Below are positions 36,864 through 47,633 of a stretch of DNA of 64,000 nucleotides, piece after piece. The stretch is from positions 62,001 to 126,000 of the forward strand of contig CAWJRO010000005.1 of NCBI GenBank assembly GCA_963845285.1, in the 5' to 3' direction. A model generated the notes under the pieces. That model worked only from the letters and a program-made list of their open reading frames with translations, was not told the DNA's origin and searched no databases. Made by a program: the position numbers and the translations under genes. The stretch comes from Methanobacterium_C sp963845285 (GTDB lineage Archaea > Methanobacteriota > Methanobacteria > Methanobacteriales > Methanobacteriaceae). How positions within the stretch are numbered: position 1 is the stretch's first letter; each line of letters opens with the position of its first letter.

Positions 36864-37805
36864 TTAATGAGAATAATCCCTAACAACTAATTCATTAATA
36901 TCTCCTCTTTTAGATGCATCACTGTTTATATTTCTTTTTGCAGGCACCCTGTCAATATTGTAATGTCTGTAAAGATTATCAAAGAATTCATCATGAGGAT
37001 CTTCATTTTTAGGGTCCGAATTGCTGAGCATTAAATAAGCACCTTTAATATCCATCTGCTCAAAAAAATCAGCCAATTTTACCTGGTCCAAATCAGTGAA
37101 ACCACCTTTAGAGTATTCTGTGAAATTTGAAGTTCTGTTTAATGGTCTGTAAGGCGGATCTAAATAAACAAAACTTCCCTTTTCTATAAATTTCCCAGAT
37201 TCTGTGAAATCTCCACAGAAAATTTTCGTGTTTTTCAAAGCTTGGTTAACCCCGATGATGTTATTTTCATCACATATTTTAGGGTTTTTATAGCGCCCAA
37301 AAGGCACGTTGAATCCACCATTCTTGTTCTGACGGAAAAGACCATTGAAACATGTTTTATTCAGGAATATCAAGTAACTGGCACGTTTTATCCAGTCTTC
37401 ACCGTAGTTTTCATAGTCAAAATCCGCCATCTGCACGTTGTAATTGTTCCGTATTGTGTAAAAGTTCTCTTTACGGACTTCTTCTGATTTTCCAAGATGA
37501 AACTCTTCCATTTCCTTTAATTCATTTATCAAGTCTTTAGGATCATATTTAACAACTTTGTAAGCCAGTATCAATTCCCGGTTGATATCAAACAGGAAGG
37601 ATTCTTTAACATTGTAATGTTTCTTTAAAAAGAAGAACATTGCTCCACCACCTACAAACGGTTCAACATATCGTTCAATAATCTTACCATTTTTTATATG
37701 GAATGGTAATAGATTATCAAACTTTGGAAGTAATTGTTTTTTCCCACCAGCCCATTTCAGAAACGGTTTTGCATTTATAAATGTTTTTTGTGAGTTTAAT
37801 TCCAT
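36864..37805 (-). CDS. Orphan Dam-type (D12) adenine-N6 DNA methyltransferase
   Basis: The 313-residue enzyme belongs to the D12 class (Dam, DpnM), typically recognising GATC. KPFLKWAGGKKQLLP (residues 13-27) and FVGGGAMFFFL are the SAM-binding block, and YLDPPYRPLN has the catalytic DPPY. No restriction endonuclease gene is adjacent, so it is probably solitary. Its neighbours are IS remnants and a small unknown gene, which suggests horizontal acquisition. Target specificity is inferred from the family only. Confidence 0.9.
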   Translation of the reverse strand: MELNSQKTFINAKPFLKWAGGKKQLLPKFDNLLPFHIKNGKIIERYVEPFVGGGAMFFFLKKHYNVKESFLFDINRELILAYKVVKYDPKDLINELKEMEEFHLGKSEEVRKENFYTIRNNYNVQMADFDYENYGEDWIKRASYLIFLNKTCFNGLFRQNKNGGFNVPFGRYKNPKICDENNIIGVNQALKNTKIFCGDFTESGKFIEKGSFVYLDPPYRPLNRTSNFTEYSKGGFTDLDQVKLADFFEQMDIKGAYLMLSNSDPKNEDPHDEFFDNLYRHYNIDRVPAKRNINSDASKRGDINELVVRDYSH

Positions 37806-37959
37806 TTCAACCGCCTATAGATCAGATATGTAGATTTTTTTGCAAGGTTTCATTTTTATTTTAAAAATTTAACTGTATTCAAACCCATATAAATTTAAAC
37901 AACCCATTATAATCATCTAATTAAATAAAACAATCCTAATCAGCTTAATTAAAGAAACC

Positions 37960-38751
37960 TCATAAATTATTCTCAAGAATCTCCTGAGGTGCTCCACCCA
38001 ACACAACAAGTGCCTCATCCTCCATGAAATGGAGATCTGATGGTATGATAAGGCAGTGCAGTGGGCCTCCAAAATCTTCATGCAGAAGGTTTTTTATTTT
38101 ATCCGCTCTAACAACTGGTTTTTGAGCACCTGCACGGGCTATTACAACAGCAATGGTATCCTCTGACAAAAGATTTTCACTTCTTTCATCTTCAACCTTC
38201 ATAAGATATTCTAAACCCTGATTTGCAGTCATATAACGATCTTCATGAGCCCTTATATCTAAAAGTACCAAAGTATGGAGTTTTGATCCCATATTATCCT
38301 TTATTGCAAGGTAAGGAGAATGTGGAAAGTAGTTTTCCTCCGGAAACGGGATTGTGGTAACTTTACCGAACTTGTAGGCCTGTAAACCTGCTATCCCTGG
38401 AGCTGCAGATAGTATCGATGAAGAATGAATAACATATGTTTCTATTCCCTTTTTTCTAGCTTCGATCAAAAGATCTGAATGAGTAGTGGCTATTAGAGTA
38501 TCCCCTGCGCTCAAAAATGCCACATTTTTAGTTTCAGCTTCTTTTAATGGAATGTTTTCTTCCTCAACCTCCTCCCTTGTAAGAATCGTTATGTTAACGC
38601 CCAACATGTCCTCAAGAGCAGGAATACTTGTTCCAAATAGTCGCGCTGTGTAAAATTCAGCATAGATTACATCTGCATCTTTAAGGGCTTCTGCTCCCTT
38701 AATTGATATATCTTTCTCATCGTAAAGCCCAAGACCAATAAAATAAAGCAT
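37960..38751 (-). CDS. dphB: Diphthine synthase
   Basis: The 263-residue SAM-dependent methyltransferase methylates the modified histidine of elongation factor 2 in diphthamide synthesis. It is of the tetrapyrrole-methylase fold: MLYFIGLGLYDEKDISIKG at the N-terminus, FLSAGDTLIATTHSDL, SSSILSAAPGIAGLQAYKFG and the C-terminal PLHCLIIPSDLHFMEDEAL. GGTGATT precedes the ATG. It diverges from trm5, with 182 bases between. Confidence 0.95.
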   Translation of the reverse strand: MLYFIGLGLYDEKDISIKGAEALKDADVIYAEFYTARLFGTSIPALEDMLGVNITILTREEVEEENIPLKEAETKNVAFLSAGDTLIATTHSDLLIEARKKGIETYVIHSSSILSAAPGIAGLQAYKFGKVTTIPFPEENYFPHSPYLAIKDNMGSKLHTLVLLDIRAHEDRYMTANQGLEYLMKVEDERSENLLSEDTIAVVIARAGAQKPVVRADKIKNLLHEDFGGPLHCLIIPSDLHFMEDEALVVLGGAPQEILENNL

Positions 38752-38933
38752 TAAATCACCTTCATTCCTTTTTTTTGAATTGATAAATTTTATAATCTTT
38801 TATATTCAAATTCAGAGTATATATGTAATTGTATATCTAATCTTAAACTAGTTTCATTAAATTTATGTTAATGGTCAAGTTTCATATTATTAAATTATAT
38901 CCCTGATAAAAATCATTTTTAAAGAGGAATCTC

Positions 38934-39956
38934 ATGATTGGTTTAAAAGTTCCAAAGAGCATGGCAGATACGATCCGCAGGATCCTACTAAAAAATTCAT
39001 TAATAAATCTTGAAATGAAGATAAGGCGTTCTGGAGACTTTGTTTTCATACCCATTACTGGAAAACTCGATGATAAAACTTTGAAAGAACTTGGATTATC
39101 CGATGTTGAAGTTGTAGATACAAAGTTTGAAATGCAAAAAAGATCCCCCAAAAGCCTTAAAGATTATCTCAAAGGAAAAATTGAAGGAGAAAAAATCGAT
39201 GAGATAAAAAAATCCTTCGATATAATTGGCGATGTGGTGATCCTGGAAATCCCTGAAGACCTTGAGGATGAAAAATATTTAATTGGTGAAGCTGCACTTA
39301 AATTCACAAGAAGAAAAGCTGTTTACCGTAAAAGCAGTGCTATAAAGGGAATTATACGAACAAGGGAACTTGAACATCTTGCAGGAGTTAATGTTTCCCA
39401 AACAGTGCACAGGGAGTTCGGATGCCAGTTCATGCTCGATGTTAAAAATGTTTATTTCAGCCCCAGACTTGCCACCGAACGTAGAAGAATAGTTGATCAA
39501 GTCAAAGATGCTGAAATCATAATAGATATGTTCGCAGGGGTTGGTCCATTTTCTGTGGCAATTGCAAGGAAACACGACGTTAAGATCTACGCCATAGACA
39601 TCAATCCATCTGCTTATTACTACACAAAAAAGAATATAAAACTTAACAAGGTTCAAGGAAAAATAAAACCAATCCTCGGCGATGTTTCAGAAGTTTTAGA
39701 TGAATTGAACGTTGAAGCGGACCGTATAATAATGAACCTCCCTGGAACAGCATGGCAGTTTCTTCATAATGCAATAAACTCCCTGAAATCTGGCGGAATT
39801 TTACATTACTACGAATTTGCATCCGAATATGAAAAGCCAATTGAAAGAATAATAGAAACTGCATATCCACGTAAGGTTGAAATTTTAAATCAGAGAAAAG
39901 TTAAATCAAAGAGTCCGGGTGTTTGGCACATGGGGATAGATGCCAAAATCTACTGA
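38934..39956 (+). CDS. trm5: tRNA (guanine37-N1)-methyltransferase Trm5
   Basis: The 340-residue enzyme makes m1G37 next to the anticodon, which prevents frameshifting. An N-terminal D1 domain (MIGLKVPKSMADTIRRILL) is followed by the D2 region (REFGCQFMLDVKNVYFSPRL) and the class I methyltransferase domain with DMFAGVGPFSVAIA, IYAIDINPSAYYY and the conserved NLPGTA loop. The layout is that of archaeal Trm5b. A GAGGAATC site precedes the ATG. It is monocistronic. Confidence 0.94.
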   Translation: MIGLKVPKSMADTIRRILLKNSLINLEMKIRRSGDFVFIPITGKLDDKTLKELGLSDVEVVDTKFEMQKRSPKSLKDYLKGKIEGEKIDEIKKSFDIIGDVVILEIPEDLEDEKYLIGEAALKFTRRKAVYRKSSAIKGIIRTRELEHLAGVNVSQTVHREFGCQFMLDVKNVYFSPRLATERRRIVDQVKDAEIIIDMFAGVGPFSVAIARKHDVKIYAIDINPSAYYYTKKNIKLNKVQGKIKPILGDVSEVLDELNVEADRIIMNLPGTAWQFLHNAINSLKSGGILHYYEFASEYEKPIERIIETAYPRKVEILNQRKVKSKSPGVWHMGIDAKIY

Positions 39957-40040
39957 AATTTTCTTTAAAATATTTTTATTAATTCTTTAGTAAATTTTTT
40001 ATTTTATTATATTTGATATATCTATTAAATACAGATTAAG

Positions 40041-40432
40041 TTAATAAGTTATATTTAAAGCCTCAGCCATTGATTTTTTTACTTCATCCTTATAATTTTG
40101 ATCATTGTTTGGACATACCTCAAGACCAAAAACCGCCAGTTCAAATATAACTTTATTTAATGCCATCCCTCTTTCAGTCAGTTGGTACTCAACCCTCAAA
40201 GGAAAAGAACTCACCACATTTTTTTCAACGATCCCACATTCTTGAAGATACTTTAAACGTTCTGAAAGAACTTTGCCACTCAAAGCAGGATTTGATTCCA
40301 GGAACTCTCTTTAAAATGTTTTTTACCAAAAAACATATCTTTAATCAATCTAAGACTCCATTTTTTGCCCACATAATCTAATGCTTTATCTATAGGGCAG
40401 GGATTAGATTCATTACACCATTTAAACTCCAT
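40041..40432 (-). pseudogene. HxlR-family regulator with a 2-base frameshift
   Basis: From ATG 40432 (ribosome site GGAGGTT) the frame reads MEFKWCNESNPCPIDKAL and KKWSLRLIKDMFFGKKHFKE, the normal HxlR N-terminus with Cys6 and Cys12. It then shifts and stops. The rest (ESNPALSGKVLSERLKYLQE...) continues in another frame from about 40304 to the stop at 40041. Two extra bases in the GAGAG tract at 40305-40309 explain this; without them a 129-residue winged-helix protein results. It is either a recent inactivating mutation or a sequencing error. It lies divergent from the flavin oxidoreductase gene and would be expected to control it. Confidence 0.88.
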
Positions 40433-40444
40433 AAACAACCTCCA

Positions 40445-40478
40445 GTTACCAGATGGTAACTAGGTTACCATATGGTTA
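40445..40478. promoter_or_regulatory. Paired palindromic operator between hxlR-like gene and oxidoreductase
   Basis: GTTACCAGATGGTAAC (40445-40460; 7-bp arms, 2-bp centre) is followed by a weaker GTTACCATATGGTTAA starting at 40464. Centres are 19 bp apart, close to two helical turns, as expected for two bound HxlR dimers. They sit 13 bases before the hxlR ATG. Confidence 0.7.
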
Positions 40479-40600
40479 AAAAAGCTATTTAAACTTTCTT
40501 TTTGAATTAATTAGTAAAGACCAATTCAAAAATGGCTAAAAAAAGGTAGGAATATCCAAGTTAAGATCATGTTTTGAAGAAAATCTGAAAAGGTGATTCT

Positions 40601-42529
40601 ATGTCAAATGATTTAAAGTATGAAGAGCTGTTTAAGCCAGGTAAAATAGGGAAAATGGAAGTACAAAACCGTTTAGTGGTGCCTGCAATGGCAACCATAT
40701 ATGCAGATGAAGATGGAAATATAACAGATCGTTTAATTGCATATCATGAAGCTAAGGCCCGTGGCGGTTGGGGATTAATAATAACTGAAGATCAAAGAAT
40801 AAATAGAGAAGCAGGAGGATTCCCCAACCTTCCAGGGCTCTGGAATGACGATCAACTTGATAGTCAAAAGAAACTTACAGCTGCTGTTCACAGATACGGA
40901 AGTAAAATAGCTGCCCAAATATACCACGCAGGAAGACAGACAACAAAAGCAGTTAATGGAAAACAACCTGTAGCACCATCTCCATTACCAGACCCAGTGA
41001 TCAGAGAAGTTCCTAAGGAGCTTAAAGTGGAAGAGATCAAAAGTATAATTGAAGATTATGCAAATGCGGCCTTACGTGCTAAAAAAGCAGGTTATGATGC
41101 AGTTGAAGTTCATGGAGCCCATGGATATTTAATATGTGAATTTTTATCTCCATTCTCAAATAAGAGGACTGACATTTATGGGGGCAACCTAGAAAATCGA
41201 GCCCGATTTGCTCTTGAAATCATAAGAGCAATTAAAAATAAAACTGGAAAAGAATATCCCGTTATATTTAGAATTTCTGTGGATGAACTGGTTTATGGAG
41301 GTTTAACTGTTGAAGACACAAAATTAATAGCTTTAATGCTTGAAAAAGAAGGTGTAGATGCAATTCATGCTTCAGTAGGAGTCAACGCCAGTCAACAGTA
41401 TACAATTGCACCTTCCTCAGTTCGTCATGCTTGGGCTGTTGATTATGCTGAATCAATTCGTTCAGTTGTTGAAATACCTGTGATCACTGTAAACCGCATA
41501 ACACATCCCGCAATGGCAGAAAACATATTAAGTTCAAAAAAGGCAGATTTCGTTGCAATGGGTCGAGCTTCACTTGCAGATCCAGAACTTCCAAAAAAGA
41601 CCATAGAAAAAAGAACAGAAGATATAAACTTTTGTATAGGTTGTTTACAGGGATGTATAGGGTTACTCGCACAGAATAAACCCATAACCTGCCTTGTAAA
41701 TCCTTGTTGTGGACGTGAAAAAGAATTTGCTTTGGAAAAATCTGTTTCCCCACGTAATGTAATGATAGTTGGAGGAGGACCTGCAGGTATGGAAGCTGCA
41801 ATAATTGCTGCTGAACGTGGACACGCAGTTCATATCTACGAAAGCAACGACAAATTGGGAGGTCAGTGGCTGCTTGCAGCAGTTCCACCAGGAAAGGAAG
41901 ATTTCAATCAGTTGGTTGTGTGGCAGAAAAATCAGCTTAAAAAATTGGGAGTCAACATAAACCTCAACGTTACTGTGGATGAAGAGTTAATAAAAAAAGT
42001 AAACCCCGACGTTTTGATAGTTGCAACTGGAACAGAACAAGTTCCATCAAAGTATCCTGGAGCAACACGTGAAAATGTGGAGTTTACCAACGAAGTGTTA
42101 TCCAGTGAAGTTAGTGTGGGTGAAAAAGTTTTGGTTATAGGAGGAGATTTTGGAGGACCACAAACAGCAGAACACTTGGCGATTCATGGACACACTGTAA
42201 CATTAATAACAGAAAATAAAGAAATTGCTCCAAGTTTAGTTGCAGGGGCAAGGATTTTAATGCTTGAAGCCCTTAAAGAGAATGATGTGCAAATTATAAC
42301 TAACAAAAAAATTTTACGTATCATTGAAGATGGAGTTTTAATTGATAAAAATGGAAAAACAGTTAAATTAAACGGTTTTGACAGTGTTGTGATCACAAGC
42401 GTGCTTAAACCAATTAAAGGCCAGTTTAAAAACTTAGAAAATATTTTAAGAATAATTGAAATTGGTGATGCTTCTAGAAATGGTTTGGATGCAGTTAAAG
42501 CAGGTTATGAAGCAGGATTAAAGGTTTAA
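40601..42529 (+). CDS. NADH:flavin oxidoreductase / 2,4-dienoyl-CoA reductase-like protein
   Basis: The 642-residue protein has an Old Yellow Enzyme TIM barrel (residues ~8-345; FKPGKIGKMEVQNRLVVPAM, EVHGAHGYLICEFLSPFSN, AMGRASLADP). A 4Fe-4S binding segment follows (CIGCLQGCIG then CLVNPCCG), then a FAD/NAD(P) domain with a GGGPAGMEAA nucleotide loop near 390 and VLVIGGDFGG near 510. This is the FadH/trimethylamine dehydrogenase architecture; the substrate is an enoate, enoyl-CoA or other electrophile. It diverges from the broken HxlR gene with operator palindromes between, so it is likely induced by reactive electrophiles or redox stress. Start: AAAGGTGATTCT-ATG. Confidence 0.9.
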   Translation: MSNDLKYEELFKPGKIGKMEVQNRLVVPAMATIYADEDGNITDRLIAYHEAKARGGWGLIITEDQRINREAGGFPNLPGLWNDDQLDSQKKLTAAVHRYGSKIAAQIYHAGRQTTKAVNGKQPVAPSPLPDPVIREVPKELKVEEIKSIIEDYANAALRAKKAGYDAVEVHGAHGYLICEFLSPFSNKRTDIYGGNLENRARFALEIIRAIKNKTGKEYPVIFRISVDELVYGGLTVEDTKLIALMLEKEGVDAIHASVGVNASQQYTIAPSSVRHAWAVDYAESIRSVVEIPVITVNRITHPAMAENILSSKKADFVAMGRASLADPELPKKTIEKRTEDINFCIGCLQGCIGLLAQNKPITCLVNPCCGREKEFALEKSVSPRNVMIVGGGPAGMEAAIIAAERGHAVHIYESNDKLGGQWLLAAVPPGKEDFNQLVVWQKNQLKKLGVNINLNVTVDEELIKKVNPDVLIVATGTEQVPSKYPGATRENVEFTNEVLSSEVSVGEKVLVIGGDFGGPQTAEHLAIHGHTVTLITENKEIAPSLVAGARILMLEALKENDVQIITNKKILRIIEDGVLIDKNGKTVKLNGFDSVVITSVLKPIKGQFKNLENILRIIEIGDASRNGLDAVKAGYEAGLKV

Positions 42530-42684
42530 AAAAAATATTTAAACAAATATCCAGAATGGAGGAAAATAGATGGGATCCATTAATAGAACTCAAAGTGAAA
42601 ACCATCAACCATTATATTAAATCATTTCATTTTTTAAATGATAAGATATTGGATTTTGAACTCACTTTGAACTCATTTTTTTTA

Positions 42685-43629
42685 TTATAAAGGTTCAACA
42701 ATTCCCTCTTCAGTTATGATCCCTGTTATAAGGTCAGAGGGCACGATATCAAATGCAGGATTCTCAACATCAGTTCCTTCAGGTGCAATACGACATTTTC
42801 CAAAGTGTAAAACTTCATCATGGTCGCGCTCTTCTATTTTAACATCATAAATACTGTTTTCTTCATCGAATGTACTTTTAGGTGCTGCAACATAAAAAGG
42901 AACACCAAAGCGTTTTGCTGCAAGTGCCACCATGAGAGAACCTATCTTGTTGGCTACTCCTCCTTTTGCAACGCGGTCTGCACCGATTACAATCTTTTGA
43001 ACCCTTCCTTTTTGCATCATGTGCCCTGCTGCACTGTCAACAATCAGTTTAACTGGAATTTTTTCCTGCTGCATTTCAAAGACGCTGAGACGTGCTCCCT
43101 GGCCAAGGGGTCTTGTTTCATCACATATTACGTTGATTTTCTTGCCTTCACCCCTTGCAGCCCTTATTACGCCAAGTGCTGTTCCATAGTCCACACAGGC
43201 CAGAGCTCCTGCATTGCAGTGAGTGAGCACAGTGTCACCATCATCAATAACTGCTGCTCCATTTTTTCCAATGGCCCTGTTGGTTTCGATGTCTTCATCA
43301 TACATTTTCAGGGCTTCTTCAAGTGCAGAACCTGAACCCGATTTTTTTGCCTGTAAAACTCTGTCTACTGCCCAGAAAAGGTTCACTGCCGTGGGTCTAG
43401 CACTTTTTATTTCATCTGCAGCTTTTTCCATATTTTCTCCTGCAAGTTCAGCAAGTGCCATTCCAAATGCAGCAGCCACACCAATGGCTGGAGCTCCACG
43501 GACTTTCATGGTTTTTATGGCATCAATTACATCCATATAAATTTTACATTGCATGTAAACAATTTCATCCGGTAGTTTGGTCTGGTCTAAAAGATGGAGT
43601 TTGTTATCCTTCCAGTACATCGTCTTCAT
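42685..43629 (-). CDS. mtnA: S-methyl-5-thioribose-1-phosphate isomerase
   Basis: The 314-residue protein belongs to the MtnA/eIF2B-like family. RGAPAIGVAAAFGMA (residues 44-58), the catalytic Cys138 (THCNAGALA), ICDETRPLGQGARLS and catalytic Asp218 (IGADRVAKGG) are all present, which favours MtnA over translation factor or ribose-1,5-bisphosphate isomerase paralogues. In methanogens it serves methylthioadenosine salvage, or possibly a ribose-1-phosphate branch. GTGGTAAA precedes the ATG. No other salvage genes are adjacent. Confidence 0.88.
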   Translation of the reverse strand: MKTMYWKDNKLHLLDQTKLPDEIVYMQCKIYMDVIDAIKTMKVRGAPAIGVAAAFGMALAELAGENMEKAADEIKSARPTAVNLFWAVDRVLQAKKSGSGSALEEALKMYDEDIETNRAIGKNGAAVIDDGDTVLTHCNAGALACVDYGTALGVIRAARGEGKKINVICDETRPLGQGARLSVFEMQQEKIPVKLIVDSAAGHMMQKGRVQKIVIGADRVAKGGVANKIGSLMVALAAKRFGVPFYVAAPKSTFDEENSIYDVKIEERDHDEVLHFGKCRIAPEGTDVENPAFDIVPSDLITGIITEEGIVEPL

Positions 43630-43810
43630 TTTACCACATCTTAATTTAATTTGACTAATTTTGTAATTTGTAATTTATAGAGGTAATTTGTAATTATAAA
43701 GTTTTTATGATATTTTCATGTGAAAATTTCTTCGTGATGGAAATTTTAAATAAAATAAATTTTTTGTTAGGTATTGTCTAAAATCATTGTTGAATCATAT
43801 TAAATATTTT

Positions 43811-43916
43811 GAGGCTGTTTCATAATTACTTTTAGCATGCATAATTTTGCTTATTTTTGAATTTAAAGCTTTATTTATCCTTATTTTTTTGCAAATTCTG
43901 AACTAGGGGGCAGCTC
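43811..43916 (-). mobile_element. 105-bp MITE family, copy 8
   Basis: Reverse-oriented copy from GAGGCTGTTTCATAATTAC to GAACTAGGGGGCAGCTC with the shared interior TTTGAATTTAAAGCTTTATT. It is flanked by ATTTT and ATTCT. It lies between mtnA and nifB. Confidence 0.87.
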
Positions 43917-43996
43917 ATTCTATCTAAAAAAATCATTACAATCATAGTTATTTAAGACAATTTAAAAAAAATGTTTAATAGAGGTTTAAAACCTCA

Positions 43997-44848
43997 TTAA
44001 AAATGACTTGCAGGCGTCATGTCAAGGTGTTTATCTTCTTTTCCAGGAACACCATAAGCATCTGCCCTGCACTGTGTGCACGCTCTGAAAACTGGTATTA
44101 TCTCTTCCACAGCATCTCTGACTTCACTAAGCTCCGCACAACCTGGTCTTGGTGTGTCCTTGAATTTGTAGAGTGGTATAAGTGGAATTATGTTCATAAG
44201 GGATGCTCCCTGTTCTTTTACCTTTCTGGCTATTTCAACTATATGCTTGTCGTTGACACCAGGAATCAGGACACTGTTGATTTTTACTATAATGCCCTTC
44301 TCAGCTATCTTCTTTATTCCTTCAAGCTGATTTTTGGATAGTATTTTAAATGCTTCCTCTCCTTCATAGAGTTTACCATTGTAGAAAACATTTGAATATA
44401 TCTGTTTTCCTATTTCAGGATCTACAGCATTTACTGTGACTGTTACACTGTTTATGTGGATTTCAGCGAGTTCATCGGCTTTTTCAGGCAGCAAAAGTCC
44501 GTTTGTGCTTATACATTTTATGAGTTCTGGAAATTTCTTGTCCATTTCCCTGAAAAAATCAAATGTTGCCGGGTTAAAAAGTGCATCTCCAGGGCCTGCA
44601 ACTCCCACAACAGCTATTGGCATTTCCTTTGTAACCTTTTCAACGTGTTTTATAGCATCTTCAACTGTCATAACCCTTGATGCCACTCCCGGCCTCATTT
44701 CACATTTGTTAAGTTCCCTTGTACAGAAACCACACTGTATGTTACATTTAGGGGCAATAGGAACATGTATCCTTCCGACTTTGTCGTGCATTTTTTCATT
44801 AAAGCAGGGGTGCACCTTTGTAAGGTGGGCAAATTTTGATTCGTTCAT
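43997..44848 (-). CDS. nifB: NifB-type radical SAM protein (8Fe-9S-C precursor cluster synthesis)
   Basis: The 283-residue protein has the short archaeal NifB form without a NifX domain. HPCFNEK (Cys15), CNIQCGFC (Cys35, Cys39, Cys42; CxxxCxxC), STNGLLLPEKADEL and a C-terminal CTQCRADAYG, all NifB signatures, are present. NifB fuses two 4Fe-4S clusters with SAM-derived carbon into the L-cluster. No nifHDKEN is in the window. It lies 74 bases downstream of mmp17 on the same strand, with GGAGG before the ATG, so it appears to be the last gene of the methanogenesis marker cluster. See findings. Confidence 0.93.
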   Translation of the reverse strand: MNESKFAHLTKVHPCFNEKMHDKVGRIHVPIAPKCNIQCGFCTRELNKCEMRPGVASRVMTVEDAIKHVEKVTKEMPIAVVGVAGPGDALFNPATFDFFREMDKKFPELIKCISTNGLLLPEKADELAEIHINSVTVTVNAVDPEIGKQIYSNVFYNGKLYEGEEAFKILSKNQLEGIKKIAEKGIIVKINSVLIPGVNDKHIVEIARKVKEQGASLMNIIPLIPLYKFKDTPRPGCAELSEVRDAVEEIIPVFRACTQCRADAYGVPGKEDKHLDMTPASHF

Positions 44849-44922
44849 TTCTTTTCCTCCACATCAGTTACAGACTTGGATGAGCATTTTAAATAGTATT
44901 TTAGGGTTTTGTTATGTAGTAT

Positions 44923-45480
44923 TTATTTATTTTTAATCTCTTCAATGATCTCATCTGTCTTTTCAAGCCATTTATCCTTAATTATTTCGTCAGAACACGT
45001 CATTGCGATTATATCATCTTCTGATTTATGTTTTATAACCCTGAACCCTTCAGGAATAATTCTGAACATTGCATCATATATCTTCTTTTTCATATCTTCT
45101 TGTGGGTCGTGTACAACCAGTTTATTGAGATCAATTTTAGGATCGTCAATTATAACTTCATATCTGCTTGGTTGATGTATCTTATTTCGTCCTTCAAGTT
45201 CCCACAGTTTTTTGAGTAACTCAGGCAGATATGTTTCATCTTCAATTCTTATAAATGCCTCGTTTGCTTGTTTATCATATTCATATTCTGCGAGGTCTTC
45301 AAGTAAAATTGGAGACGCTGCTTTCTCAAATTTTACAACAATGATAAATATAGGTTCTCGAGGGTCCACAAATACCCTCAAATCGTTTACAGAACGAATT
45401 ACCTGGACATCTTGGAGTATCTGTCTCACGATCATATCGTAAACCTTTTCCCCTTCTTTATCGTAACATTCTACCTTCAT
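44923..45480 (-). CDS. mmp17: Methanogenesis marker protein 17
   Basis: The 185-residue soluble protein matches marker 17, a protein found only in organisms with methyl-coenzyme M reductase (MKVECYDKEGEKVYDMIVRQ, VFVDPREPIFIIVVKFE). No catalytic motif is evident. It is associated with the McrC-containing activation machinery for methyl-CoM reductase by gene neighbourhood and reported complexes. It follows mmp15 by 103 bases and precedes nifB by 74. Confidence 0.88.
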   Translation of the reverse strand: MKVECYDKEGEKVYDMIVRQILQDVQVIRSVNDLRVFVDPREPIFIIVVKFEKAASPILLEDLAEYEYDKQANEAFIRIEDETYLPELLKKLWELEGRNKIHQPSRYEVIIDDPKIDLNKLVVHDPQEDMKKKIYDAMFRIIPEGFRVIKHKSEDDIIAMTCSDEIIKDKWLEKTDEIIEEIKNK

Positions 45481-45583
45481 TTCTTAACTCCCATTACTCT
45501 ATAATTCATAACCCCATAAACAACCTAATCCTATCACAATACAATTCCCTGATCCAATTTCATTAATTCAATTGTACCAAACT

Positions 45584-46808
<1,225 letters not shown>

Positions 46809-46816
<8 letters not shown>

Positions 46817-47255
46817 TTTTTTCCTCCAACCCATCTAAAAATGTGTTGATCTTGTTCACTATTTCTATGGTTCCATTTCTGGTTGTGGGATACTTGAGTT
46901 CCAGTAAAGGGATTCCCCTTTTTCTGAGGTTGAAAATTGTAAGTTCGTTGGTTCTGGCACATCCTATACAGCCAAATCCAAAAGGTGCATCTTCCATTAT
47001 TATTGCTGCATCTGCTTCTTCAATTATTGGACCAAATATTGCCATTCTACCTCTGACACCTGATGGAACCTCAATTGCAGCATATTTAAGGCCTTTTATG
47101 GGTTCGTCTTCGGTTATGTTGAGTGGTGGTGAATCTATCTCCACATCTGTAACTCTCTTTCTTATTTCCTTCTGTATTACCAGGGGCTCGTGTCCCCTCC
47201 TCTCAACAAGGTCTGCTAGTATCAATGAATTTGGTGGGAATACTGCTATCTTCAA
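46809..47255 (-). CDS. mmp5: Methanogenesis marker protein 5
   Basis: The 148-residue protein matches marker 5 (MKIAVFPPNSLILADLVERRG at the start; PFGFGCIGCARTNEL with a CxxC in the middle). It starts directly after the DUF2111 stop and its 3' end overlaps the start of mmp15, so translation is coupled. Its role is unknown beyond its restriction to methanogens and neighbourhood with Mcr activation genes. Confidence 0.88.
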
Positions 47256-47633
47256 TTAGAAGTCCCTCCTTGAACTTTCAGATTTTAATTCTGGTCTTTT
47301 AGTTATATGCATTATATCACTGTAAATTCCTTTCGTTGTATCAACAACCCCTATTGCACATATAACTTTGCCATTTTCTATTAATGGGACAACTAAAACG
47401 GGTGTGCCTTTATATGGACCACCCTCGGGGGTTTTGTTGCATTTTTTTCCTTCTTCTAGTACTTTCTCAAGGATTGGGCCTGTGTAATCATAGTCCAAAA
47501 CTTCACCTTTTTCTATCCTTACGCCAGTGGAGTCCTTTGAGCGCATCGTTATTGGAAGTTTATTTACAAGTTCATGGATGGCAAGTGCTATTGGTTCTAT
47601 TTCCTTTCCAGTTGATGAGGCATTTATATTCAT
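47256..47633 (-). CDS. DUF2111 protein (methanogen-specific)
   Basis: The 125-residue protein matches DUF2111 (IALAIHELVNKLPITMRSKD, GVRIEKGEVLDYDYTGPILE, GGPYKGTPVLVVPLIENGKV). It is reminiscent of a small PAS/GAF-like sensor domain, which is speculation. The start is taken as ATG 47633, which overlaps the mmp6 stop by four bases; an ATG nine bases earlier is possible. It is in the middle of the marker gene operon. Confidence 0.8.
   Translation of the reverse strand: MNINASSTGKEIEPIALAIHELVNKLPITMRSKDSTGVRIEKGEVLDYDYTGPILEKVLEEGKKCNKTPEGGPYKGTPVLVVPLIENGKVICAIGVVDTTKGIYSDIMHITKRPELKSESSRRDF

Noticed and set aside
40445..40478. Operator palindromes as a transcription terminator.
   Set aside because: They lie between divergent genes upstream of both start codons.
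42820..43335. Long plus-strand open frame antisense to mtnA.
   Set aside because: Cys/Phe-rich composition and no ribosome site; mtnA on the other strand has all catalytic motifs.
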